From: Adiantum capillus-veneris
Taxonomy: Eukaryota; Streptophyta; Polypodiopsida; Polypodiales; Pteridaceae
Assembly (NCBI GenBank): GCA_014529385.2
Contig: CM043958.1
Span: forward strand, 76,794,669-76,858,668
Reading direction: 5' to 3'
DNA length: 64,000 nt
A program made the position numbers and the translations under genes. The notes beneath the pieces are model-generated. The model did no database searches and was not told where the DNA came from. It worked only from the letters and a program-made list of their open reading frames with translations. Each line of letters opens with the position of its first letter. The first letter of the stretch is position 1. This document shows positions 1 through 9,195 of the stretch, in pieces.

Positions 1-909
1 AGGATCAAACTTGAAGTGGTTCATCAGCTGATTCTTGAACACTGGGAGGTGTGGATTTATTTGTAGCTTTATGGATGTCCACTATTGTAGGTGGAGGCTG
101 TGGAGAAGCTTTTACCTCTATGAATGCATTACATGAGGAGCTAGAAGCTTCATGGGACTTCTCTGTTCTTAAGCTAGGTGGAACAAATCATTCTTTCTTC
201 GGTACCCAAACTAGCTCTGGAGCGGGTGTGTAGCATTCTGTGATTTTTTTTCTTTCCATGATATTCAATTTGTTTTGGAGCCACAGGATTGGGGTTACAT
301 GGGCCATGTGACAAGTAAGAGTACCATTTACATTTTCGCACCCAGATTTGATCATTTTCTTGATAGTAGCCTTGGGCTTCCAATAGTCGTTTAGGAATCC
401 AACGCCACATTTTGTTACTTTTCTTGGAGCGAGTGGTATGTTTCTTACAAGGATTCTGTTTTTTAGCATCAGCCATGGTCGCTAAAGAAGATTTAGGGAC
501 CCACTTGTATGTTTTCTTTGTTATATAAGGATGAGTCTTGTCAGAAGCTACATGCATTGCATGTAGCATATTTAAGGGTATGGACATTTCATCCCCCTCT
601 GGTGTTACCCACGTTGTCCCCCTGTTTCCCCAAGTGTCTATGGTTGCTACAAGGTGGACCCACTCCACATTGTCTGACTCGGTCATCCCAGGTAGTACAT
701 CCATATAAGGAGAATCTTCCCCAACATCAGTCTCCGCTTTCCACGTGTAACAATACTGCAATGGGGCCAAGTGAGCTGTGGTGTCAGATGTATGATCAAT
801 TATAAACCTGTTTCCTAAGGGATGTGCTCTACCACTTACAAGATTTACTTGAATGACAGAAACTTGGAACTGCAAGTAGACATGGTTTTTAGACCAGTCA
901 TGCACCATT
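1..909 (-). pseudogene. Element B1, 3' part: end of protease and downstream linker of a gag-protease LTR element (cut by window edge)
   Basis: Read on the minus strand, the stretch begins at the right with the tail of a retroviral-type aspartic protease domain (VHDWSKNHVYLQFQVSVI) and continues into a basic linker containing KTYKWVPK. The same protein sequence recurs in copy B2 at about 20170-19436, so this is a repeat family, not a host gene. The reading frame is open to about 174, then breaks up. Its upstream half lies beyond element A, from 13206 onward: A interrupts it and about 510 bp of protease sequence present in B2 (20170-20679) is missing here. The element continues left of the window. 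Confidence 0.75.
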
Positions 910-951
910 ACCACCAGACATGAATATACCATCATCCTGGGGAAGGGCTAA
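910..951 (+). other. Abnormal left junction of element A: short filler plus a copy of A's internal 3' end and polypurine tract
   Basis: Similarity to host element B stops at 909. After about 8 bases comes sequence (918-951) that matches the stretch just upstream of A's 3' LTR at 10527-10560, including the purine-rich GGGGAAGGG. A normal 5' LTR is flanked by target DNA, not by the element's own polypurine tract. This suggests that the left LTR is a former 3' LTR joined here by recombination or repair. Confidence 0.65.
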
Positions 952-2663
952 TGATAGCCGTTTTTCGGCTCTCTGTGATTGCCATAGTGAGTTATCCCCC
1001 CCTATCAAATCACTCAAACACTGTGGTTACCCTCACCCTTTCACTGTATATAGGTGCGTGTGAGTTAGGGGACTTTTCCCATATTTCCTTATTGAAATAA
1101 AAAAACCTCAATTAGCTAGTCATTGGGCTAGTTGAGCCAAAAATTTAAAAAAAAAAAAATATAAGTATATTATGGCCCATGTGTATGTAAATATTTCTTT
1201 GTATATAGGGCCTAAATAAAAGATTTTTTCATAATTATTTTGGTATTTATTTAAATATTTCTACCTAGGTGTGTGTTATTTATGCTATGTACATTGACTC
1301 ACCATTACCATATTTTTTCTTATCATTTTGCATACTCTTTATTCCATATAAAAATAATTTCATGCAAGCTTCTCTTATTTTTGGTGTAACTCCATCCCAA
1401 CAAAAATCCAAAAAAACTAGTTTTATTTATGTGTATATTTTTTCACTATTGTGATTTTTCCCTTCCTACATCTATTTTGTTTTTTTTCTAAAAAATTAGA
1501 ACACCAAAAATATTTATCTTTTTATGATAGCCTCATAATGAGAGAGATTTCTTTTGACCCCTTTATATTTTTTCCACTTATATTATTTATATTTGACATG
1601 TACATATTTTTTAGACCCCTCAATATTTGATTTTCTTAGTTGTACTATTCACTTATATCATGATCTCAACAATATCTTCAATTATAGACCTACCAAGGAA
1701 GGTCAAGGGTAGGTGGCATGCATACATGCACTATGGAGGGCTCACTCTTGGAGGTATTCAAAAGAATCATCCAAAGAAGGACCCCACAAGGACCTTGTGC
1801 AGTGGAAAAAAACGATCGGTTTTGCTGAATTTTTAAAGTTCACTTGCTCTCCGAATTTGAAAAGGTGATACAAACAAAAGTTGTAGCTCGTGGGCTGAAC
1901 TTTTGCCTCAAATTTTTTCATATTTTTTTGAGCTACGAGCTGTGAGCTATGATTTTATTAGTGGACCCCAGTTTTCCCATGCTATGCAGCCACACTCTCT
2001 CTTCTACTTTATCATTTTCCTCTTTCACACACACTTCTCCACTCATCATCCCCATCTCTCTCACCACTCCTCTCTGCACCCTACTCACCTTCTCCTCAAC
2101 CTTGAAGAATAAGAGAAACCATGGTGAACTCATACCTCCCACACACAATTCCATTCCAAAATTGACCACCTAGTCTCATTTTTCCTCCTCCAATTTACCC
2201 ATATCTATCAAAAAAACCACAAAATTCAGCCTCTTCTCTTAAAAGACAGCATCATGGTGGTTGATTACTCAGCTTCAATTACCTTGTCTCTCAAGGAAGG
2301 TCAAGAGTGGAGAAAAAATGTACCGTCAAAGCTAGTGGACCGTCAACAAGCGTCAAAATTGGCCCTACTCAAGACACTTGGAGCATCAACCTTGTAAGAA
2401 ATCCACCTTTTCTTACCTCTTAAGAGTTTTTCTTCCTTATTTGTATCCTACATGGATACTCCCATTGTAAATATCCAATTCCATTTGTAAATTAATACTA
2501 ACTCTACTAACACTAACCCACTATGAAAAGTCATATCACCTCCATTTCTCTCCTCTCTCTTTCCCCACCAACTTCTTGATAATTCCAAGCAAAAGAAATT
2601 AGATAAATTGCTGAAAATCTAACCCAACCATGGTTAGAGGAGTAACCCTAGCCTTCAAAATTT

Positions 2664-2673
2664 CTATAAAAGG
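2664..2673 (+). promoter_or_regulatory. TATA box of the left LTR of element A
   Basis: CTATAAAAGG is a strong match to the plant TATA consensus, about 0.9 kb before the LTR end. The equivalent site in the right LTR (12272-12281) reads CTATACAAGG. The two LTRs, otherwise nearly identical, therefore differ in this core element. Confidence 0.55.
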
Positions 2674-3332
2674 AGGGTGTAGCTAGCACAAAAGGGGGAG
2701 CCATAAGCAAGAGCACTATGCTATAGCTTGAGAAGCCAAGCTCAACCTCTCTAGAAGGAGCTTTTGAGTGGAAGCTCATTGTCTTATGCATGTGCATGTG
2801 TTGTAATAGGGGATTAGCAAGGGAACTCTATGCCATTGTAAGAGAGAGAGTGATCATTCAATTGAGAGTAGAAAATCTATCATTTCTCCTACTAGTGTAA
2901 GCCCAACATTTGCTGAATCAAGGAGGGTGGATTTGGACTAAGCTTGGATACTTTGTCTCCCTTCCAACGTGAAGTAATGGACAACAATGATGCGTAAGTG
3001 TCTTGGTGTTTTTTTGTTAAGTTCTTGATAGCTTGTCTCTGGTGTTGTCATCAATCTAGCCATAAATCCCACATACTGTAAGCGGGCGACAGGGTGGAGA
3101 GGACTCCCCTGGCCTTAAGACAGTGATTGGGATGGCTTTTCTTGTGATGTGTTGTGGTGAAATTTACGCAAGCTATGTTGAACAAATACTAATCTCACTT
3201 TGATTTGTCATGACAGATTTGTAAGAAGGTATTAATGCAACAAGCACCCCCTCCCCCTTTCTCTCTCTTTCTTAAATATATAGTCGTGTTTGCCTGATCA
3301 TTGCCGATACGTTTCAAAGCAGCCCAAGCACT

Positions 3333-3333
3333 A

Positions 3334-3414
<81 letters not shown>
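3333..3414 (+). repeat. (CT)n microsatellite in the left LTR of element A
   Basis: About 80 bases of CT repeat with one interruption, near the 3' end of the LTR. The right LTR has a longer tract at 12940-13031. Confidence 0.95.
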
Positions 3415-3416
<2 letters not shown>

Positions 3417-3592
3417 GCGTCCTAGTTCGCATCCAAAACTAGGTGGTGCCCCAAATTTGTGTAGGGTTAGGTTGCGGGTTTGTGTGTGTGTTTGTTGTTT
3501 TTTCCCAACCCCAACCCAATTGAGCAGCATGGGAGCCTATAAGAGTGCTTGGAGGCCACTCTTCTTGTTGCCCGCCCCAGACCGCCTCAAAT

Positions 3593-3610
3593 TGGTGCCC
3601 CCACTGAGGA
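3593..3610 (+). promoter_or_regulatory. Putative primer binding site of element A
   Basis: TGGTGCCCCCACTGAGGA lies 3 bases after the LTR end. It starts with TGG, complementary to the CCA end of a tRNA, as expected. It is not the initiator-Met type (TGGTATCAGAGC) nor the Asp type; the tRNA was not identified. Confidence 0.5.
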
Positions 3611-3665
3611 CAGGCTTGTGTATGTTTTGTGAAGGCTCAACCTTTAGCATAATCAAGTAGCTTGC

Positions 3666-3878
3666 TTGAATCACGAGAATTTGTATGATCCCTTCATTCC
3701 CATTGCAAGGCAAAAGGTACACATAATTGTTAGTACTAAGTTGCAATTTCAGCGAGTAATTCGTAGAATTTTAGGTCCTCTTAGGTTAGCCGAGATAAAC
3801 ACTTCGGTAAATCCTTTTATTTTGCCTCTCATTAGGTACGATATTAGCTTGGACGTCTATATTTTTGTGTTATTTTAA
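3666..3878 (+). CDS. Unrecognised small frame 1a in the leader of element A
   Basis: About 70 codons, open but without an ATG at its start (it opens at TTG). The C-terminal half, with PFILPLIRYDISLDVYIFVLF-like composition and a stop directly after FVLF, resembles the next frame (1b), which ends FILF at the corresponding place. Similarity at protein level across a tandem duplication, including the stop position, suggests past coding. It lies between the primer site and gag, where some Tat elements carry an extra ORF. It may need splicing or upstream initiation, or may simply be a decayed duplicate. No known family was recognised. Confidence 0.35.
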   Translation: MNHENLYDPFIPIARQKVHIIVSTKLQFQRVIRRILGPLRLAEINTSVNPFILPLIRYDISLDVYIFVLF

Positions 3879-3899
3879 GCATTAGGACATGCATAGGCC

Positions 3900-4118
3900 A
3901 TGGATAATGGCCCACGAATAGAGGGTTTTCCCTTTCATTTTCCTCCACACATTAGAATAAACGTTGCAATTAGTAGAAAGATCCATTTTCAACAACGAAT
4001 GGTGTTCATGTTTGGTGCCCAAAGAGTAGGAGAAATTCTTGCATCACCAAACCCTGTCATTCTACCTCTCATCAACTACCACACTTCTTTTGATGTACAT
4101 GTGTTCATTTTATTTTAA
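3900..4118 (+). CDS. Unrecognised small frame 1b in the leader of element A (tandem copy of 1a)
   Basis: Seventy-two codons starting with a true ATG. It shares with 1a the pattern NP-(F/V)-ILPLI-x-Y followed by a DV-x-(I/V)-F-(V/I)-LF end and the same stop position, in the same frame 21 bases downstream. The nucleotide sequences have diverged more than the protein pattern. No signal peptide, membrane segment or known domain is evident. Confidence 0.4.
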   Translation: MDNGPRIEGFPFHFPPHIRINVAISRKIHFQQRMVFMFGAQRVGEILASPNPVILPLINYHTSFDVHVFILF

Positions 4119-4144
4119 AATGAAGTGCAGCCCGGCAAAATAGT

Positions 4145-4699
4145 GTGTATGTTTGTTTTTTCTTTGTCCAAGTTGTTACAAGAAACAAAAAAACGATCAT
4201 TTGTTCTAACTGGGAATGTGTGTGCAGTGAAAGTTCAATCCTTAGAGATCTAGCTCTATTACCAATTGAGTTGCAGGAGCAAGTAGTAAGGCGTCTCCCT
4301 CATAACAAGAGGGTGGTGAAGTTAAGACGGAAGGTCCTACGCGTGGATTCCATTTTCCTCTTGTTGTTGGGCACTAAGGAAGACCGCGCATTCATCCAAC
4401 TAGTGTGTGCCCTAAGATTGGTAAATAGAGTGAAATTTGGCGTTTGGCGAGTGCATTTCACCATTGAGGAAGACTCTTCAGGAAACTTGCGGCCAGAGTT
4501 CATGCTTCATAGACTCACATTTGGTGAATTTTTCCCTCATTTGCGTCTTATTAATAGTCTTCCTTTCGCTTTCAACAAAGGAGATAGGGAGCTATTCAGA
4601 GCTAGTCTTAATAAAGAGAGCATAGAGAAGATTGCAAATTTGTATAAATTCTCATCCTTCTCTACTTTCTATGACACTTTGTTCATAGAGACATTGTAA
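4145..4699 (+). CDS. Unrecognised frame 2a in element A, F-box-like N-terminus
   Basis: An open frame of about 184 codons that begins at GTG, not ATG; the part with a recognisable relative starts near 4252. Its first helix, PIELQEQVVRRLPH, resembles the LPxEL-x4-RLP core of F-box motifs. Later come LINSLPFAF and a conserved RLTFGEFFPHL. The downstream frame 2b repeats the whole arrangement, so this is one copy of a duplicated domain of about 140 residues. A possible splice acceptor (TGTGTGCAG at 4218-4226) precedes the conserved part. The F-box reading is an inference from a short pattern; function is unknown. Confidence 0.4.
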   Translation: MYVCFFFVQVVTRNKKTIICSNWECVCSESSILRDLALLPIELQEQVVRRLPHNKRVVKLRRKVLRVDSIFLLLLGTKEDRAFIQLVCALRLVNRVKFGVWRVHFTIEEDSSGNLRPEFMLHRLTFGEFFPHLRLINSLPFAFNKGDRELFRASLNKESIEKIANLYKFSSFSTFYDTLFIETL

Positions 4700-4745
4700 A
4701 TCTCTTTATGCTTTTGAATGATTTAACCATAATCCTAAGGAGTTT

Positions 4746-5204
4746 TTGTCCAAGAATTTTGTAGCACAAGTGGAGTCTTTAAATCTTGCAAACTTGATTG
4801 GACTTGATGAGGATGTTCTTTATGAAATTGTGAGAAGGTTGCCTCACTCCGACTGTGTGGAACTCGAAGGAAAGGAGCTCCTAGTCAATTGCTACTTTCT
4901 CACGGCCTTCGACGAGCATGAAGATCTAGTTTTTATATAAACCGCTTGTGCGTTGGGAATTGTAGAGCAAGTGCAATTTATCACTTGGGACGTAGTTGCT
5001 CTTTTGGATCGAGAAAATGAAGTTCTAGAGATTTCTGTTTATCGCCTTAGCTTTGAAGAATTTCAACCCTTCTTAGAGCTCATCAATAGTCTACCTTTTT
5101 GTTTTGATCAAACAAATCGAGACCTCATTGAAGCTTGGATAGCTGAAGAAGAAAACCTAGAGTGGTATTTTCTTACTTCTTCATTTGCAGGCGAGTGGTT
5201 CTAA
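4746..5204 (+). pseudogene. Unrecognised frame 2b in element A (tandem copy of 2a, one in-frame stop)
   Basis: Homologous to 2a throughout: YEIVRRLPH matches QVVRRLPH, and RLSFEEFQPFLELINSLPF matches RLTFGEFFPHLRLINSLPF. The frame opens at TTG and is interrupted by TAA at 4938-4940, after which it continues in the same frame to 5204. It ends 49 bases before the gag ATG. Either this copy has decayed or the stop is recent. Confidence 0.4.
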
Positions 5205-5253
5205 ATCTCTATTGTATCCCTTATTGTAACTCGTGTTGTAATCTTTCATAATA

Positions 5254-8200
5254 ATGGAGAGCCAACGCCAAATGTCTGGATATCCTCTTTTCTTTGGAGA
5301 GCCTGGAGAGGATGCAGAATTATTTTTAGCAAATTTCAAGATGTCTTGCCGTATCAAGAGGATAGTAACCGATCAAGAACGTGTAGAAATGTTTGAGGTG
5401 GTCCTTAGGAAAGATGCTAGTACTTGGTTTGACTCTTTGCCTGAGGAAGTTAAGGGGAATTACACAGAAGTTTTGAATCGTTTTAAGAGATACTTCTTTG
5501 ATCCCCAAAACACTCAAAAACTATGGCAAGACATTGCTTCTCATAAGCAAAAAGACTTAGATGACTACTACTTGTACAAGCAAGAGTTTCTACGTCTTTG
5601 GGCTCTATGGATACGAAATGTTGTTAACCCTGGTGATGGTGCAGAATTTCTAAAGAAGGAGAGGTTCATAGCCGGACTCTTTCCTGACCTTAAGGTAAAA
5701 GTTGAGGCGGGTGCACCTTCTACCTTTGATACAGCTGAAACTAGGGCTGCTGAGAAATATAGGAAACTCAAGTGCTTAAGGGGGGAGGTTCCAATAGAAG
5801 GTCTTAGACCCAAAGGTAAGTCACAAGCATCAACATCTAAGGAGCTTCCTGAGGTAACGGCGGAAGTAATTGAGAAGTTAAATGAATCTTTAAGCAGCTT
5901 GTCAATTCACCTTGCACAAGCCGTAGGTCCAAAGGGACAAGCAAAGAAGTCAGAAGAGAGAGAGCCACGAACTAGGAGAGTCTTGCAATGTTGGAATTGC
6001 GGAGAGTCTGGACATGGGATGTATAATTGTCCTTGGACCGATGGAGAGCCAGGGAGACCTAACTTGAATTACCCAGTGATGAATGCAGGTGAAGGAACTG
6101 GTCAACAACCAAGGCTTCTACAAAGGCCAAATGGACCGAGACCACCTCCACAAGGGGTAGAAGGAGTTCCACCTTTGCCAGATCCAAATGTGCATGTGGT
6201 AGAGGTGACAAACTCAAATGAGGTTGACATGGAAGCAAATGGCATTAAGCGTGGCCGAGGAAAAGGTAAAGAGAAAGAGGGTGTCCCATCACAGAGTGAC
6301 CATGGACAAGGCAAGAAGGCAAAGGAGACCAAGGAAGCTAAGAGGACTCGGCGTCGTATCAATCTCCAAGACTTCCCTCTTGGACATGGTATGGCTCCAT
6401 ACAACCTATTGGAAGACATGCGAGGTAAGGGTCCTGATATCTCATGGCCTCAGTTTCTTGCATTATGCCCACAAGTTAGGAGGGATTTAACAAAGGCAGT
6501 TAGCACTAGGAGAAAGGTAAAAGAGAGTTTTCCTGTTGTAAAAATTGCACATGCTGAAATGAATGAGGATATTACACCTGTGCTGGATTGTTACATAAAA
6601 GGAAGATTGGTTAGGAAAGGTCTAGTGGATGGGGGTGCACAAATTTGCATCATGACAGAAGGGCTCATGCAAAGACTAGGCATGCACATCCATGAGACAC
6701 CTGAAATCAAAGTGAAAATGGCAAACAATGGCAAGGCTAGGTGCGTAGGCATTTGTAAAAATGTTTTTGTGGAGGCCTTTGGCATTAAGAAGGCAGTGGA
6801 TTTTTATGTTATGTCGACCAAGGGAAGTGGGTATCCATTTATCCTAGGAAGACCATGGCTAATGAAAATGCGAGCTTTGCAGGATTGGGAGAGTGGGAAA
6901 TTAATTTGCAGGAATGACAATCATAAGAAGGTTGTCTTTGACATGAAGGAGCAACGCCAAGAGGAGCTCCATGAAGAATTATCTCAAAGTGAGACGGAAG
7001 AAGGTTGGACCGATAGCACTTCAGAAGAAGAAAGTAGTGGCAGCATTACTGAAGAGGAGTCTTCCATCGAAGTCATGGGGGTAAGGTTTAAGCCAAGCAA
7101 CCAAGAGACCTCTTGTCAAGGCTTGGAGGAGGTAGGTCCTCAAGAGAACGAAGGTGTTCAAGATGAAGGGATACTGGAAGGTATTCTATCAACAACACTT
7201 ACAAAGGATGAAAGAGAGGAGTTCAAAGGTGTGCTAAGGAAATTTCCTAGGATTTTTGCTAAAGACTACACCGATGTGCGTAGAGTAGATGCTGTTCAAC
7301 ACAAAATTGAGTTGAAGCCAGAGGCCACACCTAAGGCTCAGAAGCTACGAAGGCTAGGAGTCATCAAGGAGCAGGCTTTACTCAAGGAGGTAAGAAAGCT
7401 TCTAGCAGCAGGTTTCATTTATCCAGTGGAGAATTCAGAGTGGGTCTCTCCCGTTGTTGTCACTCCTAAGAAAAACGGAAAGTGGAGGGTGTGTGTGGAT
7501 TACCGTCCACTCAATGAGGCAACAAAAAGAGATCACTTTCCCCTCCCATTTCAGGATGAGATACTAAATGAGGTAGCTGGTCATGAGAAGTACACTGTGT
7601 GTGATGGCTACTCAGGCTACTTTCAAATAGGTATCGCATTGGAAGATCAATTGAAAACAACCTTTATCACTCCTTGGGGTTGTTATGCTTTTAGAGTCAT
7701 GCCATTTGGTCTGACAAATGCTCCTGCAACATTCCAACGTTTCATGAACATGGTGTTTCAAGCATTCTTTGGAAAGTCAATTAGGATGTTCATTGATGAT
7801 TTCTGCATTTATAGCTCAAAATCATTGCATCTACAAAGGGTAGAAGAAGGTTTAAAGAAGCTCTACGACATGGGAGGTCAACTCAACCCCGACAAGTGCC
7901 ACATAGGTGAGGATGAAGTGATCTTTCTCGGTCACAAGGTTTCCTATAAAGGCATTGAGGTGGATCCTTCAAAGGCAAAGGCTCTTATTGAGCTCCCATC
8001 ACCGAAGAGTCTTAAGGAGGTCATCTCTTTCATTCAGAAGGTGAAGTATATGTCACGCTTCATTCACTTAGCCTCGGAGTTGCTTCATCCTTTGCAAAAG
8101 TTGACACAACAAGTAGAATTTGCATGGTCTGATGAGCTTGAAGAGTATTTTTGTAACATTAAAGTCATTTTGTCAGAGCTACCAACACTCATGCCTCCTT

Positions 8201-9195
8201 GTTGGGAGTACACATTCTTTGTTAGCTCTAGTGTTGGAAGGGAAACAATTGGTGTCGTGTTGCTACAACAAGATCCCCACAGTACAAGGATGCGACCCAT
8301 CTACTTTGCTAGTAGGGTCATGAATGCTTTAGAGAGAGACTACACAGAAGCAGAACTCATGATGCTTTCTCTCATGTTTGCGGTGAGAAAGTTTAGATCC
8401 TACTTGCTCCCAAAACCTTTTGTAATCCTCACCGCAGAGAATTTGTTCCCTTGGGTGTCATCTCAAATGAATCTTAGTACTAGGATCTCAAAGGGGATTA
8501 TGGAGTTGCAAGAGTTTCAATACTCTTTCAAGGTAGAAGATAGTGTGCGTGCACAATTGGCAGGGATTCTCACTTATAGGGTACATGAGAAGGAAATTAA
8601 GGTGCCTCAAGTAAAGACCCTACCATTGCCACCACCAAAAAGTATTTTCAATGCTTTTACCTTGTTCTTTGATGGAGCTTTTCGACGAGCCACAGGGAAA
8701 GCAGGGGGAGGGCTAGTGTTGCTCAACCCAAGTGGAGAGGTGGTCATGAAAGAGAAGGTCAATCTACCCGGTTCAACTAGCAACAATGAAGCAGAATACG
8801 ACACACTACTTCATGGGTTGAAGATGTGCATTGGCCAAGGGATAAAACGTCTCATGGTAAAGGGAGATGCACTTCTCATTGTTAAACAGATTTTAGGCAT
8901 TTGGGCATGCAAGAATGAAAGCTTAAGGACAAAATTTCATGCCATTCGTAAGGTGTTTAATCAGTTTGAAGAAGTGCAACTATATCATATTCCGAGGAAA
9001 CAAAATGAAGATGCCGATTTACTTGCACAACAAGCAGTTGCATGTGTTGAGAGAGAAGTGCAGGTCATCATGGTGGCAGCAGCTGTCAAGCAACCGAGAT
9101 ACCAGGGATTGGAGTCATTGGCTCCCATTATCGGCTACATTTTGGAGGGTGAGTTTCCACAAGACTTCACGAAGGCTCAGAGAGGAGACTCATGA
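5254..9195 (+). CDS. Gag-protease-reverse transcriptase-dual RNase H polyprotein of element A
   Basis: 1313 residues from a true ATG. The gag domain is followed by a CCHC zinc knuckle (CWNCGESGHGMYNC, 246-259). The aspartic protease has DGGA (Asp459) and ILGRPW (530-535). The reverse transcriptase has CVDYRPLN and the catalytic FIDD (846-849). The first, Ty3-type RNase H is decayed: the first acidic residue is Ser (about 991) and the later Asp-His motif reads AEN. A second RNase H of archaeal type follows with an intact acidic set: Asp1140 in FFDGA, Glu1179 in NNEAEY, Asp1205 in KGDA, Asp1255 in EDADLLAQ. Loss of the first and retention of the second fits the Tat lineage. It ends in ATGA overlapping the integrase frame. 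Confidence 0.92.
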   Translation: MESQRQMSGYPLFFGEPGEDAELFLANFKMSCRIKRIVTDQERVEMFEVVLRKDASTWFDSLPEEVKGNYTEVLNRFKRYFFDPQNTQKLWQDIASHKQKDLDDYYLYKQEFLRLWALWIRNVVNPGDGAEFLKKERFIAGLFPDLKVKVEAGAPSTFDTAETRAAEKYRKLKCLRGEVPIEGLRPKGKSQASTSKELPEVTAEVIEKLNESLSSLSIHLAQAVGPKGQAKKSEEREPRTRRVLQCWNCGESGHGMYNCPWTDGEPGRPNLNYPVMNAGEGTGQQPRLLQRPNGPRPPPQGVEGVPPLPDPNVHVVEVTNSNEVDMEANGIKRGRGKGKEKEGVPSQSDHGQGKKAKETKEAKRTRRRINLQDFPLGHGMAPYNLLEDMRGKGPDISWPQFLALCPQVRRDLTKAVSTRRKVKESFPVVKIAHAEMNEDITPVLDCYIKGRLVRKGLVDGGAQICIMTEGLMQRLGMHIHETPEIKVKMANNGKARCVGICKNVFVEAFGIKKAVDFYVMSTKGSGYPFILGRPWLMKMRALQDWESGKLICRNDNHKKVVFDMKEQRQEELHEELSQSETEEGWTDSTSEEESSGSITEEESSIEVMGVRFKPSNQETSCQGLEEVGPQENEGVQDEGILEGILSTTLTKDEREEFKGVLRKFPRIFAKDYTDVRRVDAVQHKIELKPEATPKAQKLRRLGVIKEQALLKEVRKLLAAGFIYPVENSEWVSPVVVTPKKNGKWRVCVDYRPLNEATKRDHFPLPFQDEILNEVAGHEKYTVCDGYSGYFQIGIALEDQLKTTFITPWGCYAFRVMPFGLTNAPATFQRFMNMVFQAFFGKSIRMFIDDFCIYSSKSLHLQRVEEGLKKLYDMGGQLNPDKCHIGEDEVIFLGHKVSYKGIEVDPSKAKALIELPSPKSLKEVISFIQKVKYMSRFIHLASELLHPLQKLTQQVEFAWSDELEEYFCNIKVILSELPTLMPPCWEYTFFVSSSVGRETIGVVLLQQDPHSTRMRPIYFASRVMNALERDYTEAELMMLSLMFAVRKFRSYLLPKPFVILTAENLFPWVSSQMNLSTRISKGIMELQEFQYSFKVEDSVRAQLAGILTYRVHEKEIKVPQVKTLPLPPPKSIFNAFTLFFDGAFRRATGKAGGGLVLLNPSGEVVMKEKVNLPGSTSNNEAEYDTLLHGLKMCIGQGIKRLMVKGDALLIVKQILGIWACKNESLRTKFHAIRKVFNQFEEVQLYHIPRKQNEDADLLAQQAVACVEREVQVIMVAAAVKQPRYQGLESLAPIIGYILEGEFPQDFTKAQRGDS

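Larger units (their letters stand above)
952..3589 (+). repeat. 5' LTR of element A (2638 bp)
   Basis: The start was set at TGATAGCC because in the 3' copy this directly follows the purine-rich tract. The end was set at CCTCA because the two copies diverge there. It contains an imperfect hairpin near 1110-1138, pyrimidine-rich stretches, a TATA-like box at 2664 and a long CT microsatellite. The short ORFs inside are conserved only because the two LTRs are nearly identical; nothing in them looks like a protein. Confidence 0.9.

Noticed and set aside
1269-2173. Short ORFs of 60-78 codons repeated identically at 10877-11781
   Set aside because: They lie inside the two LTRs of element A; identity comes from the LTRs, and composition shows no protein features.
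3301-3660. ORFs with long Leu-Ser or Arg-Glu repeats (also near 12803, 16944, 26258)
   Set aside because: Translations of CT/GA microsatellites.
8085-8323. Short ORFs on both strands inside element A gag-pol
   Set aside because: Frame shadows of the polyprotein.
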